A DNA stretch of 64,000 bases, from NCBI GenBank assembly GCA_050246995.1, contig JBFWVA010000005.1, forward strand, positions 124,001-188,000. Reading direction: 5' to 3'. Below are positions 19,429 through 29,572 of the stretch, in pieces (position 1 is the first letter of the stretch; each line of letters starts with the position of its first letter). The DNA comes from SHVO01 sp050246995. GTDB lineage: Bacteria > Pseudomonadota > Alphaproteobacteria > Rhodospirillales > Rhodospirillaceae. The notes under the pieces were generated by a model. It did not search any database. It saw only the letters and a list, made by a program, of their open reading frames with translations, and was not told the origin of the DNA. The position numbers and the translations under genes are program-made.

Positions 19429-22239
19429 GTGACTAATCAAGAATCTTGTTTACGCCCGCTGGTACCCGCCGCCTTAACCGTTGCGGCTCTCTCCCTGGGA
19501 TACGTCCTGTTGAGCCCCTCGGAGGCGAATGCCGCCTGCGCGCAGAGCGAAAACAATGTCGACTGCACGGGCGTCGACGGCGATGGTTTTATATCCGCGC
19601 AATCTCTGAATGTGCGCATCGATCCATACGCTCTGGTGGGGAATATCGTATCTCGCAATGTAACGGGGCGCTGCCCGCTCTCGCTTCCAGCGATATCCGT
19701 AGGTGCCGCCAGTAATGTCTTCAACGAAGGCACGATTTCCACCTTTGGCGTCTGCGGCTTCGGTATCGTGGCCGAGAACGGCAGCACGGTGATTAATACC
19801 GGCGCGATCCTCACCCATGATCTGATCGCCTACGGCATTCTCACGGGGGACAACGTCACCGTTCGCACGAGCGGCCGCATCTCTACGGACTACCAAGGCT
19901 CCGGCGGCATATTTGGCGGAGCCGGTATGCGTGTCACGGTCGAAACCGGCGGAACCATCAATACGAACGGTATTGGCGCCAACGGCATTGAGGTGGGCAC
20001 TAACAGCTTCGTGATTAACGACGGCGCGATCGTTGCTCGCGCGGACGCGAGTGTAGGCGTCAGCGGCGCGGCCGGCACGATGCTGATCAACAATGGCAAC
20101 GTGGAGACAAGCGCCAACAACTCGGTTGGCGTTCAAATCGTAAATGGCAGCCTGACGAATACGGGCCGCATCCGAAGCAGCTTGTCGGGGCCAGCGCTCG
20201 CACTGACCCCGACGATCGGTGTTTCGGTGATTGGCAAAGAAGCCTATTTCACGAATGCCGCAAGCGGCATCGTGGAAGCCACGCACATAGGTGTACGTCT
20301 TGAAGAGTCCCGAACAGCGGCCGTTGCCAATGCTGGGCGGATAGAGGCGTCCCCCGCAAGTAATATCGACGGCACGCTGCGGCTTAACGGTGCGGCTATT
20401 TTCGTCGCCGGCCCCTCGCCCGCAGAAATCGCCAACACGGGTATCATCACCGGTCGCGACGGCCTTCCGGCCTTACAGAGTATGGGGGCTCAAGTCACCC
20501 TCGATAACGGCGGCACGATAACAGGAGATGTATTGCTCGCCGGCGGCAATGACGTGGTCACTTACCGCGCAGGCTCAATCATCAATGGCGTGGTCGATTT
20601 CGGAACCGGTGACGATCTTATCATCTTTCAAGGTGACGGCACGTTTGCCGCACCAGTGCTGAATGCCGAGATACTCACAAAAAGTGGTAGCGGGAGCTTG
20701 GTCCTGGCGCGCGACCTCATGATACGGGATCAGGTCAACATCTTCGCGGGCGGGGGCCTCGTGATAAACCCCGGCGTGCGTCTGACCTCGGTCGCGACGG
20801 GCAATACCGGCCTGCTGCGCGGTGCCGGTACAATCAACGGCCTCGTCACCAACAGCGGCACCATCGCGCCCGGCACTCAAAACGCGAAAGGCGCGTTGAC
20901 GATCTCCGGAGCTTTCCAGCAGTTCGCAAACGGTACGCTTGCGATCCGCATTTCGCCTGACGGCTCGTCCGACAGGCTCGTCGTCGGTGGTACGGCCAAC
21001 TTGGCCGGCACACTTGCACTGATTTATGAGGGCACGGCCTTCCGTGACGGGCAGCGCTTTGATGTGATGGCCCCGCTCTCAGGATCGCTTTCCAGGACGG
21101 GGCAATTTACGTTGGCCGCCCCTGAACTCGCATTCGTAAAGGCCGAATTGGTGACAGGCGCCTCCGGTGGGGTGGCTGTGGAGATTGATCGGTTATCCTA
21201 CAGTGTCGCCGGCGTGACCCCCAGCCAGCAGTCCGTCGGGCGGCTCTTCGATCGATTGCAGGCCTCGCCGCCTGCGGCGCTGTCGACAACCTTGGAGCGA
21301 TTGGAATTTTCCACGCCGGACGCAGCGACCACGCTTCTCGCCGATTTCACCGCGGAAGCCCCCGGCGGCGTGCAAAACCTCGGTCTCCTCACACTCGAAC
21401 GTCTTGCCCAGGGCCTGGAGCGCCGCGCTCCGGTAAAAGACTCCAGGGGGCATATAGCGTGGGCGCATGGTTTTTCTTCTGCCAGCCGGTCACGCGGGGC
21501 AGCGTCTGCCGCAGATTTTGACGTCCACGGCCTCATCGCGGGTCTGGACATGGCGTTCGGGCAAACCTGGTTCGGCATCGCCGCCGCACGAGCGAACGGC
21601 GATTTCGGACGCGGCACGACCACGGCTACGCTTGACGCATCGCTGCTCGCACTAACGGCAGGCACGACCCTGGGCGACATCGGCGTCGTCGCATCTATCG
21701 CTTATGGACGTGGATCGCCCGAGATGCGGCGCATGCTCAGCGGCGCTCCCCATGAAATAGCCTCCGAAGCGCATAGCGATCTGTGGACAGTCAGCCTGGA
21801 GGGCTCCTATGAAAAAGCGTTAGGGCCCGTGATTCTGTCGCCTCATGCCGGCGCTGCTTATCACCGCGTCGGCCTGAGCGCGATTGACGAGGGACGGACT
21901 CTTGCCGTGCTGACTACACCTGATGCTTTGAACGCGTTGCGCGCGCGTCTGGGCGCCGGTTTAAGCGCCGCAATCGGGCGTGTTCGTCCCTATGGCGACG
22001 TATCGTTGTCAGTCGAGTTCCTGCAGCGTATGCCGCGGATTTCCGCCAGCCTTATTGGCGTCCCAAACGGCGGTTTCGAGCTTTATGGCGATGCTCGGCG
22101 ACGCTTCGCTGTCGATGCGGAAGCTGGGCTCGCGGTTACGATTACGCCCGGATTGGAGGGTTACGTGGCGGGACGGATGACCGCCAACGATCTATTGGCC
22201 GGCCGTACGCTCTCCGCGGGACTGACGTATCGCTGGTAG
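19429..22239 (+). CDS. Autotransporter outer-membrane beta-barrel protein
   Basis: 936 residues. The GTG start is 6 bases behind AAAAGGA. A signal peptide (PAALTVAALSLGYVLL...EANA) ends near residue 35. The passenger is a beta-helix built of degenerate short units such as NTGAILT, NDGAIVA, NNGNVET, NTGRIRS, NAGRIEA and NTGIITG up to about residue 400, then a GSGSLVL/AGTINGLVTNSG autochaperone-like stretch. From about 690 to the end is the autotransporter barrel, finishing in an aromatic residue (TYRW) as outer-membrane barrels do. It is a type V secreted surface protein; an adhesin role is plausible but not shown. The product ends 4 bases before the convergent gltD stop. Confidence 0.93.
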   Translation: MTNQESCLRPLVPAALTVAALSLGYVLLSPSEANAACAQSENNVDCTGVDGDGFISAQSLNVRIDPYALVGNIVSRNVTGRCPLSLPAISVGAASNVFNEGTISTFGVCGFGIVAENGSTVINTGAILTHDLIAYGILTGDNVTVRTSGRISTDYQGSGGIFGGAGMRVTVETGGTINTNGIGANGIEVGTNSFVINDGAIVARADASVGVSGAAGTMLINNGNVETSANNSVGVQIVNGSLTNTGRIRSSLSGPALALTPTIGVSVIGKEAYFTNAASGIVEATHIGVRLEESRTAAVANAGRIEASPASNIDGTLRLNGAAIFVAGPSPAEIANTGIITGRDGLPALQSMGAQVTLDNGGTITGDVLLAGGNDVVTYRAGSIINGVVDFGTGDDLIIFQGDGTFAAPVLNAEILTKSGSGSLVLARDLMIRDQVNIFAGGGLVINPGVRLTSVATGNTGLLRGAGTINGLVTNSGTIAPGTQNAKGALTISGAFQQFANGTLAIRISPDGSSDRLVVGGTANLAGTLALIYEGTAFRDGQRFDVMAPLSGSLSRTGQFTLAAPELAFVKAELVTGASGGVAVEIDRLSYSVAGVTPSQQSVGRLFDRLQASPPAALSTTLERLEFSTPDAATTLLADFTAEAPGGVQNLGLLTLERLAQGLERRAPVKDSRGHIAWAHGFSSASRSRGAASAADFDVHGLIAGLDMAFGQTWFGIAAARANGDFGRGTTTATLDASLLALTAGTTLGDIGVVASIAYGRGSPEMRRMLSGAPHEIASEAHSDLWTVSLEGSYEKALGPVILSPHAGAAYHRVGLSAIDEGRTLAVLTTPDALNALRARLGAGLSAAIGRVRPYGDVSLSVEFLQRMPRISASLIGVPNGGFELYGDARRRFAVDAEAGLAVTITPGLEGYVAGRMTANDLLAGRTLSAGLTYRW

Positions 22240-22243
22240 GGCT

Positions 22244-23659
22244 TTAACGCGGTAGGTCGCTGGCCCCCATGAGGAACTCATCGACGGCGCGCGCGGCTTG
22301 GCGTCCTTCGCGGATCGCCCACACCACAAGGCTTTGCCCACGGCGCATATCGCCCGCCGTGAACACTTTCGGCACCGAGGTTTGATACTTAAGCGTATCA
22401 GCCTGCACGTTGCCCCGTGCGTCGAGCACGACACCTAAGTCCTTGAGCAATCCTGTGTGGATTGGATGGACAAAGCCCATCGCGAGAAGAACGAGATCGG
22501 CGGGCAGGTTCTGAGCACTGCCAGGAACTTCCTGACCTTGCGCAAGATGGACAATTTGCTGGCGCGTGACCTTGCCGCCCTCGCCGATAAACGCCTTCGT
22601 GGCGACGGCGAATTCGCGCTCGCATCCCTCCTCCTGACTGGAAGATGTGCGAAGCTTCAAAGGCCAGTATGGCCATACCATCGGCTTGTTTTCGTGCTCC
22701 GGTGGGCGGGGCATGATTTCGAGCTGAGTGACGGACGCCGCGCCTTGGCGGATCGACGTTCCAATACAGTCTGAGCCCGTATCGCCCCCGCCGATGACAA
22801 CAACGTGTTTGTCGGTCGCCGTGATGGCTTCATCGGTTGGGATGGCATCCCCAGCGACACGCTTATTGTTCTGGCTCAGGAATTCCATCGCGAAGTGAAT
22901 ACCCTTCAGTTCGCGTCCCGGTACCGGCAAATCGCGCGGCGCCTGTGCTCCACCGGTCAGAATAACGGCGTCGAAATCTTTGAGTAGGGCGTCAACCTTC
23001 ACATTCTTTCCGACATGGCAATTCGGTTTGAATGTCACGCCTTCGGCCGTCATCTGCGCGATGCGGCGGTCGATGAGATGCTTCTCCATCTTGAAGTCCG
23101 GAATGCCATAGCGCAGAAGGCCGCCAATCCGATCGTCTTTCTCGAACAACGTGACGTCATGTCCGACGCGCGCAAGCTGTTGCGCCGCGGCCATGCCGGC
23201 CGGTCCCGAGCCAATCACCGCGACTTTTTTGCCGGTCTTGCGCTTAGATGGCAGAGGCACAATCCAACCCTCGGCCCATCCGCGATCGACAATCGCGCAT
23301 TCGATGCTTTTGATAGTGACTGGATCATCGTTGATGTTCAGCGTGCAGGCCGCTTCACATGGAGCCGGACAGATACGGCCGGTAAATTCTGGAAAATTGT
23401 TCGTCGAGTGCAGTGTCGATAGCGCTTCGCGCCACTTGTTTTTATAAACAAGATCGTTCCAGTCCGGGATCAGGTTATTGACCGGACAGCCGTTGTGGCA
23501 GAAGGGAATGCCGCAATCCATGCAGCGCGCCCCCTGCTTCTTCATCACTTCGTCGGGAAGGTCGTGAACGAACTCCTTCCAGGATGTGACGCGCGCGGAG
23601 ACCTTATCGTAAGAACGATCTTGCCGGCCTACTTCAAGAAATCCGGTTGGCTTACCCAT
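22244..23659 (-). CDS. gltD: Glutamate synthase (NADPH) small subunit
   Basis: 471 residues from the chosen ATG (MGKPTGFLEVGRQD, the canonical GltD opening); an in-frame ATG 8 codons upstream is less likely. Cysteines in RCMDCGIPFCHNGCPVNN bind the [4Fe-4S] clusters, GSGPAGMAAA is the FAD-binding and GGGDTGSDC the NADPH-binding motif. It passes electrons from NADPH to GltB. The start overlaps the gltB stop by 8 bases, giving translational coupling and a 1:1 supply of subunits. Confidence 0.97.
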   Translation of the reverse strand: MGKPTGFLEVGRQDRSYDKVSARVTSWKEFVHDLPDEVMKKQGARCMDCGIPFCHNGCPVNNLIPDWNDLVYKNKWREALSTLHSTNNFPEFTGRICPAPCEAACTLNINDDPVTIKSIECAIVDRGWAEGWIVPLPSKRKTGKKVAVIGSGPAGMAAAQQLARVGHDVTLFEKDDRIGGLLRYGIPDFKMEKHLIDRRIAQMTAEGVTFKPNCHVGKNVKVDALLKDFDAVILTGGAQAPRDLPVPGRELKGIHFAMEFLSQNNKRVAGDAIPTDEAITATDKHVVVIGGGDTGSDCIGTSIRQGAASVTQLEIMPRPPEHENKPMVWPYWPLKLRTSSSQEEGCEREFAVATKAFIGEGGKVTRQQIVHLAQGQEVPGSAQNLPADLVLLAMGFVHPIHTGLLKDLGVVLDARGNVQADTLKYQTSVPKVFTAGDMRRGQSLVVWAIREGRQAARAVDEFLMGASDLPR

Positions 23660-26600
23660 GGATTTTAAACGTCCTCTCGCCATCGAGTTCCTGATGACGC
23701 GAGGCGGCCAGGATCTTGAGGGATTTGCTGTAGTCGATGGGCATCACTTTTACGAACTTCGGCAGATAAGCGTCCCAGTTAGCCAATATTCCAGCGGCCC
23801 GAGCGCTGTTGGTGTAGTGAAGATGGCGTTCGATGAGCGCGCGCAGACGCGGTGCATCCTGCTCTAGGTGGTTGAGCATCAGTTGCCGGAAATTGCCGTC
23901 CTCGCTGCTCACGAGAGGCTCAGGCTTTACGCTCTCGAGATCGACCATCGCCATATTGCAGCGCTGGCGGAAGGAACCGTCTTCATCGAGAACGTAGGCG
24001 ATCCCGCCCGACATGCCGGCAGCGAAGTTACGTCCGGTCATGCCCAGAACAGCAACCACGCCGCCTGTCATATATTCGCAACCGTGATCGCCAACACCTT
24101 CGACGACAGCATAAGCGCCTGAGTTACGGACGGCGAAGCGCTCGCCCGCTACGCCGGAGAAATAGCATTCGCCCTCGATAGCGCCGTACATCACGGTGTT
24201 GCCGATGACTATGTTCTCGGATGGAGCGGCGGGACATTCCTTGGGGGGATAAACGGCGATACGTCCGCCAGATAATCCTTTGCCGACATAGTCGTTTCCG
24301 GCTCCGACGAGTTCGAGGGAGATGCCGCGCGCCAGGAACGCGCCAAAGCTCTGTCCAGCGATCCCGGTGAAGCGGATGGAAATCGTGTCTTCCGGCAGTC
24401 CCGCTTGCCCATACCGCTTCGCCACTTCGCTCGACAGCATCGTGCCGACGGTACGGTTGACGTTACGGATCGGCATCTCGAATTGCACCGATTGTCCGGT
24501 TTCGAGCGCGGGTTTGGCTTTAGCTATCAATGCGTGATCGAGTGCGCGATCCAATTGGTGATCCTGCGTTTCAACGCAGCGGACATGGACATCATTGCTG
24601 ACCGGCGCGCGATACAACAGTTTCGAAAAATCCAGGCCGTTGGCCTTATAGTGACCGACCGCGCGGCGCGTATCGATCAAGTCCATTCGTCCGACGAGAT
24701 CTTCGAACTTACGGATGCCGAGGCTTGCCATGATCTCGCGCGCTTCTTCGGCCAACAGGAAGAAGTAATTCACGACATGTTCCGGCACCCCGGTGAAACG
24801 CGCACGCAAGACTGGGTCTTGCGTGGCAACACCGACCGGGCACGTGTTCAGATGGCACTTGCGCATCATGATGCAGCCCAGCGTGATCAGCGGCGCAGTC
24901 GCAAATCCAAACTCATCAGCGCCAAGCAGCGCGCCGATCACGACGTCGCGCCCGGTCCGAAGCCCACCATCCACCTGAACCGCGATGCGCCCGCGCAGAT
25001 TGTTGAGCACCAGTGTCTGATGAGTTTCAGCAAGGCCGATTTCCCACGGCGAACCTGCGTGCGTTAACGATGTGAGCGGCGATGCGCCCGTTCCGCCCTC
25101 AAAGCCGGAGATCGTGACGTGATCCGCACGGGCCTTTGCGACACCCGCCGCGACAGTCCCTACGCCGATCTCGGATACTAATTTAACGCTGATACGCGCC
25201 CCTGAATTGGCGTTCTTAAGATCGTGTATGAGTTGCGCCAGGTCTTCGATCGAATAGATGTCATGATGGGGCGGCGGTGAGATCAAACCTACGCCAGGAG
25301 TCGAATGACGCACCTTGGCTATGGCGCCGTTGACCTTATCACCCGGCAGCTGGCCGCCCTCGCCCGGTTTGGCGCCCTGCGCCATCTTGATTTGGATGTC
25401 GTCGGCGTTGACCAGATACTCGATGGTGACTCCAAAGCGCCCCGAAGCCACCTGCTTGATGGCGGACCGCATGGAATCTCCGTTCGGCAGCGGCTTGAAG
25501 CGATCCGGCTCTTCGCCGCCCTCTCCCGTGTTCGAGCGCGCGCCAATCCGGTTCATCGCCACGGCCAGGGTGGTATGAGCTTCGCGGCTGATCGAACCGA
25601 ACGACATCGCGCCGGTGGCGAAGCGCTTTACGATGTCCTTGGCCGGCTCAACTTCGTCGAGCGAGACCGGCACCGGAGCTCTCTTAAGATCGAAGAGCCC
25701 ACGCAAGGTCATCAATCGTTCGGACTGATCGTTGATGAGCTGGGCGAATTCCTTGTAAACGTCGCGGCTATTGCCGCGCGCGGCATGCTGCAGCTTGGCG
25801 ATCGTATCGGGCGTCCACATGTGATTTTCGCCGCGCAGACGGTATTGGTACTCACCGCCCGGATCTAACGCATCGCGCAAATGCAAGGCGTCGCTAAAGG
25901 CCAATGAGTGGCGTTCCACGGTCTCACGCGCAACCTCGGCCAGGCCCACACCCTCAATTTGCGTGCCTGTCCCGGTGAAATACTTCTCGACAAAATCCGA
26001 GTGTAGTCCCACGGCGTCAAAAATTTGGGCGCCGCAATAGGATTGGAAGGTCGAGATGCCCATCTTGGACATCACCTTCATGATCCCTTTGCTCATGGCC
26101 TTGATGTACTGCTTCTGGAGCTTCTCCTCGGAGTACTCCAGCGGCAGCTCATGGCCGCGCATGGAGTTAAGTGTCTCAAAGGCCAAGTACGGGTTGATGG
26201 CTTCGGCGCCGTACCCACCCAACGTGCAGAAGTGATGGACTTCCCGCGCTTCGCCTGTCTCAAGCACAAGCCCCGTCTCTGTGCGAAGACCTTTGCGGAT
26301 CAAATGATGATGAACGGCGGCGGTCGCGAGCAGCGCCGGAATCGCAACGCGATCCCGATCCACGGCGCGATCGGAAAGTATCAAGATATTATAGCCCTTG
26401 AGCACGGCGTCTTCGGCGTCCGCACACAGTTGGCTAAGGGCAGGCTCCATCCCGTCGGCGCCCTGCGCAACGGGGTACGTCAAATCCAAGGTGCGCGTTT
26501 TGAACGTCTCGCCCACGAGATCGCCGAGATGACGAATCTTGGTCAGGTCTTGATCGGTCAGAATGGGCTGGCGCACTTCAAGGCGCAGATGGCTTCCTTC

Positions 26601-28271
26601 GGTATCAAATCCGAGCAAGTTCGGCTTAGGGCCCACGTGAGACACCAAGGACATCACCAGTTCTTCGCGGATCGCGTCGATCGGCGGGTTGGTGACTTGG
26701 GCAAAGCACTGTTTGAAGTACGTGTAGAGCAGTTTGGAGCGGCGCGAGAGAACCGAGATCGCCGTGTCCGTACCCATCGACCCAACGGGGTCTTCGCCCT
26801 TGTGAGCAATAGGCTCCAGGAACCGTGACAGGTCTTCTTGCGTGTAGCCGAAGGCCTGTTGCCGGTCGAGCAGCGCCTCACGCGTCTTATGTTCATCAGT
26901 CGGGACGCTACCTGGCAGGTCCTCGAGGACGAATTGTGTTTTTTCCAACCAAGCCTTGTAGGGCTTCGCGTTCGCGAGTTCCGTCTTCAAATCCGCATCG
27001 TCGATGATGCGTCCCTGCTCCAAGTCGATCAGGAACATCTTGCCCGGCTGCAGGCGCCATTTCTTGATGATTTTGTGCTCGGGAATATCGAGAACGCCGG
27101 CTTCCGAGGACATCACCACGATGTCGTCGCTGGTAACGATGTACCGCGCAGGGCGCAAACCGTTGCGATCGAGGGTGGCGCCGATCTGGCGGCCATCCGT
27201 GAACGCCAGCGCGGCGGGCCCGTCCCAGGGCTCCATGAGGCCGGCATGGTACTCATAGAAGGCGCGGCGCTTCTCATCCATCAATGGATTGCCCGCCCAC
27301 GCCTCAGGGATCAGCATCATGACCGCGTGGGCGAGCGAATAGCCGCCCATAACCAGAAGTTCCAGCGCGTTGTCGAGGCTCGCCGTATCCGACTGACCTG
27401 GCGCGATCAGCGGCCACAACTTTTCCATGTCATCGCCGAGGATGGCTGATTTGATGCTGTGTTTGCGCGCGGTCATCCAGTTGATATTGCCGCGCACCGT
27501 GTTGATCTCGCCGTTATGGCAAACCATGCGATACGGATGCGCCAGGCGCCAAGACGGAAAGGTGTTCGTGGAGAAGCGCTGGTGGACCAGCGCTAACGCC
27601 GAAGTCAGACGGGGGTCGCTGAGATCCCGATAATATTTGTCGAGCTGCGGTGCGAGGAACATCCCTTTGTAGACAAGCGTGCGCGCGGAAAAGCTCGGGA
27701 TGTAGAAGTCGCTTTTGCACTCAAACGCGCAGCCCGGAATGAAACTTTCCACCTGCTTGCGAATGACGAACAATTTGCGCTCGAAAGCGTCGCCGGCGGG
27801 TGTATTGGCCCCGCGCGCCACGAGCACCTGGCGGATCCACGGCTCGCAAGCTTTCAGAGTCTCGCCCAACGGCGAGGTATCGACCGGCACGTCACGCCAG
27901 CCCAAAACTTTCTGCCCTTCATCGGTTACGGCTTTTTCCAGCAGGGCGATGTAATGCTGAGCGACAGCCTTGTCCTTGGGAAGAAAAATCATGCCGACGC
28001 CGTAATCTCCCGGCTGAGGCAGTGTTACTTTTTGCTTCGCGAATTCGTCGCGCAGCAACGCATCGGGTGTTTGAATAAGAAGCCCCGCGCCATCGCCGGC
28101 CAGCGGATCAGCGCCAACGGCGCCGCGGTGCTCAAGATTCAATAGAATCTGTAACCCCTGCCGAACGATGTCGTGGGACTTTTTGCCTTTGTAGTGCACC
28201 ACAAAGCCGACGCCGCAGCTGTCGTGCTCGTTACGCGGATCATAAAGTCCTTGTTTGGCCGGCAAGCTCAT
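23652..28271 (-). CDS. gltB: Glutamate synthase (NADPH) large subunit
   Basis: 1539 residues from the ATG at 28271, which has GGAAGAG 6 bases upstream; the frame stays open to 28403 but that extension lacks support. A short propeptide precedes C19 (HDSCGVGF), the N-terminal nucleophile of the class II glutaminase domain exposed after cleavage. Next come the central domain, the FMN-binding synthase domain (GEGGE, ISVKLVSE, GGTGASP) with the 3Fe-4S cysteines in CIMMRKCHLNTCP, and the C-terminal GXGXG beta-helix. It converts glutamine and 2-oxoglutarate into two glutamates. It forms an operon with gltD. Confidence 0.97.
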   Translation of the reverse strand: MSLPAKQGLYDPRNEHDSCGVGFVVHYKGKKSHDIVRQGLQILLNLEHRGAVGADPLAGDGAGLLIQTPDALLRDEFAKQKVTLPQPGDYGVGMIFLPKDKAVAQHYIALLEKAVTDEGQKVLGWRDVPVDTSPLGETLKACEPWIRQVLVARGANTPAGDAFERKLFVIRKQVESFIPGCAFECKSDFYIPSFSARTLVYKGMFLAPQLDKYYRDLSDPRLTSALALVHQRFSTNTFPSWRLAHPYRMVCHNGEINTVRGNINWMTARKHSIKSAILGDDMEKLWPLIAPGQSDTASLDNALELLVMGGYSLAHAVMMLIPEAWAGNPLMDEKRRAFYEYHAGLMEPWDGPAALAFTDGRQIGATLDRNGLRPARYIVTSDDIVVMSSEAGVLDIPEHKIIKKWRLQPGKMFLIDLEQGRIIDDADLKTELANAKPYKAWLEKTQFVLEDLPGSVPTDEHKTREALLDRQQAFGYTQEDLSRFLEPIAHKGEDPVGSMGTDTAISVLSRRSKLLYTYFKQCFAQVTNPPIDAIREELVMSLVSHVGPKPNLLGFDTEGSHLRLEVRQPILTDQDLTKIRHLGDLVGETFKTRTLDLTYPVAQGADGMEPALSQLCADAEDAVLKGYNILILSDRAVDRDRVAIPALLATAAVHHHLIRKGLRTETGLVLETGEAREVHHFCTLGGYGAEAINPYLAFETLNSMRGHELPLEYSEEKLQKQYIKAMSKGIMKVMSKMGISTFQSYCGAQIFDAVGLHSDFVEKYFTGTGTQIEGVGLAEVARETVERHSLAFSDALHLRDALDPGGEYQYRLRGENHMWTPDTIAKLQHAARGNSRDVYKEFAQLINDQSERLMTLRGLFDLKRAPVPVSLDEVEPAKDIVKRFATGAMSFGSISREAHTTLAVAMNRIGARSNTGEGGEEPDRFKPLPNGDSMRSAIKQVASGRFGVTIEYLVNADDIQIKMAQGAKPGEGGQLPGDKVNGAIAKVRHSTPGVGLISPPPHHDIYSIEDLAQLIHDLKNANSGARISVKLVSEIGVGTVAAGVAKARADHVTISGFEGGTGASPLTSLTHAGSPWEIGLAETHQTLVLNNLRGRIAVQVDGGLRTGRDVVIGALLGADEFGFATAPLITLGCIMMRKCHLNTCPVGVATQDPVLRARFTGVPEHVVNYFFLLAEEAREIMASLGIRKFEDLVGRMDLIDTRRAVGHYKANGLDFSKLLYRAPVSNDVHVRCVETQDHQLDRALDHALIAKAKPALETGQSVQFEMPIRNVNRTVGTMLSSEVAKRYGQAGLPEDTISIRFTGIAGQSFGAFLARGISLELVGAGNDYVGKGLSGGRIAVYPPKECPAAPSENIVIGNTVMYGAIEGECYFSGVAGERFAVRNSGAYAVVEGVGDHGCEYMTGGVVAVLGMTGRNFAAGMSGGIAYVLDEDGSFRQRCNMAMVDLESVKPEPLVSSEDGNFRQLMLNHLEQDAPRLRALIERHLHYTNSARAAGILANWDAYLPKFVKVMPIDYSKSLKILAASRHQELDGERTFKIHG

Positions 28272-28602
28272 AGGCAACTCTTCCGATAACTCGCCCTCGC
28301 GCGCCTTTTTGGGACGGCCTTTCGCACGAAGCCAACGCTTCGCGCCTGCCAGCTCAAAGCCGCAAGAGCACATATACGGTACGGTGAGAAGCGGTCTCCC
28401 CAAGACCGTGGGGCGTCAATAAACCGCAGCCTTGACCAAAACTCAATTAACTAAATTCAACCATCGAAAAAACCCATACATCCGAACGGTCTTGGTGCAT
28501 TTGCGAACGAGATTTCGCACTGCCGCGACGGTTTTTAGGGCGTATAATTCTCACGCTCAGATCGACGTCATTTTCCTCTGCTTTTTTCCAACCGGAGGGT
28601 CC
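28272..28602. other. Divergent intergenic region between gltB and the DUF2189 gene
   Basis: 331 bases, locally AT-rich around 28430-28465, which is where promoters for both directions would be expected. I could not assign a convincing -35/-10 pair. A 5-bp stem (CGGTC/GACCG, about 28392-28408) lies on the gltB side. No small gene is supported. Confidence 0.4.
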
Positions 28603-29403
28603 ATGGCACTGTCTTCTTTGCACACCACACATGTCACGCCGGCTCAGCCTGCGGTCCGGAAAATCGGGCTGCGGGATATCACGGAAGCGATTCACGAAGG
28701 GATCGGGGACTTCTCGGCCAAGCCGACACACCTCTATTTCCTAGGGCTTATTTATCCATTGATGACCCTTGGAGCTTTCCTGGTGGTCTTCAATTACGAC
28801 CTTCTTCCGCTCGCCTTCCCCGTGATCTCAGGCTCCCTGTTGATCGGACCATTCCTGACCATCGCGATGTGCGAAATCAGCCGTAGGCGTGAGCGCGGCG
28901 AGGACATATCGAGCTCCGGCGCCGGTAATTTCCTGCGCAATCCGGCCGCCCGCGAAATCCTCATGCTGGGCGGAGTCCTGCTCGTCCTTTTCCTTTTCTG
29001 GCTGACGACGGCGGCAACGATCTACGACATGACTCTTGGGGATCCGTGGCGAACGGTCGCGCCGCGTTCTGCGCAAGAGTTCATGGCCCAGCTGTTCTCT
29101 ACGCCGCGCGGCTGGGCAATGATCGCGGTCGGCAACGCGGTTGGACTGTTCTTCGCCGTCACAGCGCTTTGCATCAGCGTCGTGTCGTTCCCGTTGTTGC
29201 TGGATCGTCACGTCGGGATCGGCACCGCGATCATGACATCAGTCCGGGCTGTGCAAACCAACCCAATCATCCTGGCCGTTTGGGGATTCCTAGTCGCCCT
29301 CGCGCTTATGATCGGGGCGATCCCCTTCCTGGTCGGACTAGCCGTCTGCGTACCGGTGCTGGGTCACGCGACTTGGCACCTTTATCGCCGGCTGGTTGTA
29401 TAG
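28603..29403 (+). CDS. DUF2189 family membrane protein
   Basis: 266 residues. ATG at 28603 with GGAGGG just upstream; the open frame extends to 28432, but that part is not protein-like. Five to six hydrophobic segments are visible, beginning with HLYFLGLIYPLMTLGAFLVVF and ending with GAIPFLVGLAVCVPVLGHATWHLYRRLV, a C-terminus characteristic of DUF2189. The motif GPFLTIAMCEISRRRERGE is the conserved cytoplasmic loop. Function is unknown in the family. Confidence 0.9.
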   Translation: MALSSLHTTHVTPAQPAVRKIGLRDITEAIHEGIGDFSAKPTHLYFLGLIYPLMTLGAFLVVFNYDLLPLAFPVISGSLLIGPFLTIAMCEISRRRERGEDISSSGAGNFLRNPAAREILMLGGVLLVLFLFWLTTAATIYDMTLGDPWRTVAPRSAQEFMAQLFSTPRGWAMIAVGNAVGLFFAVTALCISVVSFPLLLDRHVGIGTAIMTSVRAVQTNPIILAVWGFLVALALMIGAIPFLVGLAVCVPVLGHATWHLYRRLVV

Positions 29404-29408
29404 GAAGT

Positions 29409-29483
29409 TGGTGAGTCCGGATGGATTCGAACCATCGACCACCGCATTAAAAGTGCGATGCTCTACCGCTGAGCTACGGACCC
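29409..29483 (-). tRNA. tRNA-Lys(TTT)
   Basis: On the minus strand the acceptor arm GGGTCCG pairs with CGGACTC (one G-T), the D-arm reads GCTC...GAGC, and the anticodon stem TCGCA/TGCGG carries loop CTTTTAA with anticodon TTT. The T-arm contains GGTTCGAATCC. Discriminator A is followed by an encoded CCA (29409-29411). The gene is antisense to its flanks, starting 6 bases after the DUF2189 stop. Confidence 0.95.
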
Positions 29484-29572
29484 GACCGCGAGAGGGCCGC
29501 ACCATAGGGGCGGCCCCTCCCCCGGTCAAGAAGTCCGGCAGCGATTGCCGGACCGTCAGCTAAGCCGTAAAG

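Noticed and set aside
28272..28403. N-terminal extension of GltB
   Set aside because: The frame is open for 44 more codons, but the ribosome site GGAAGAG and the family N-terminus favour the ATG at 28271.
29494..29516. GGGCCGC/GCGGCCC hairpin upstream of the tRNA
   Set aside because: No T-run on either side and located on the 5' side of the tRNA, so I do not call it a terminator.
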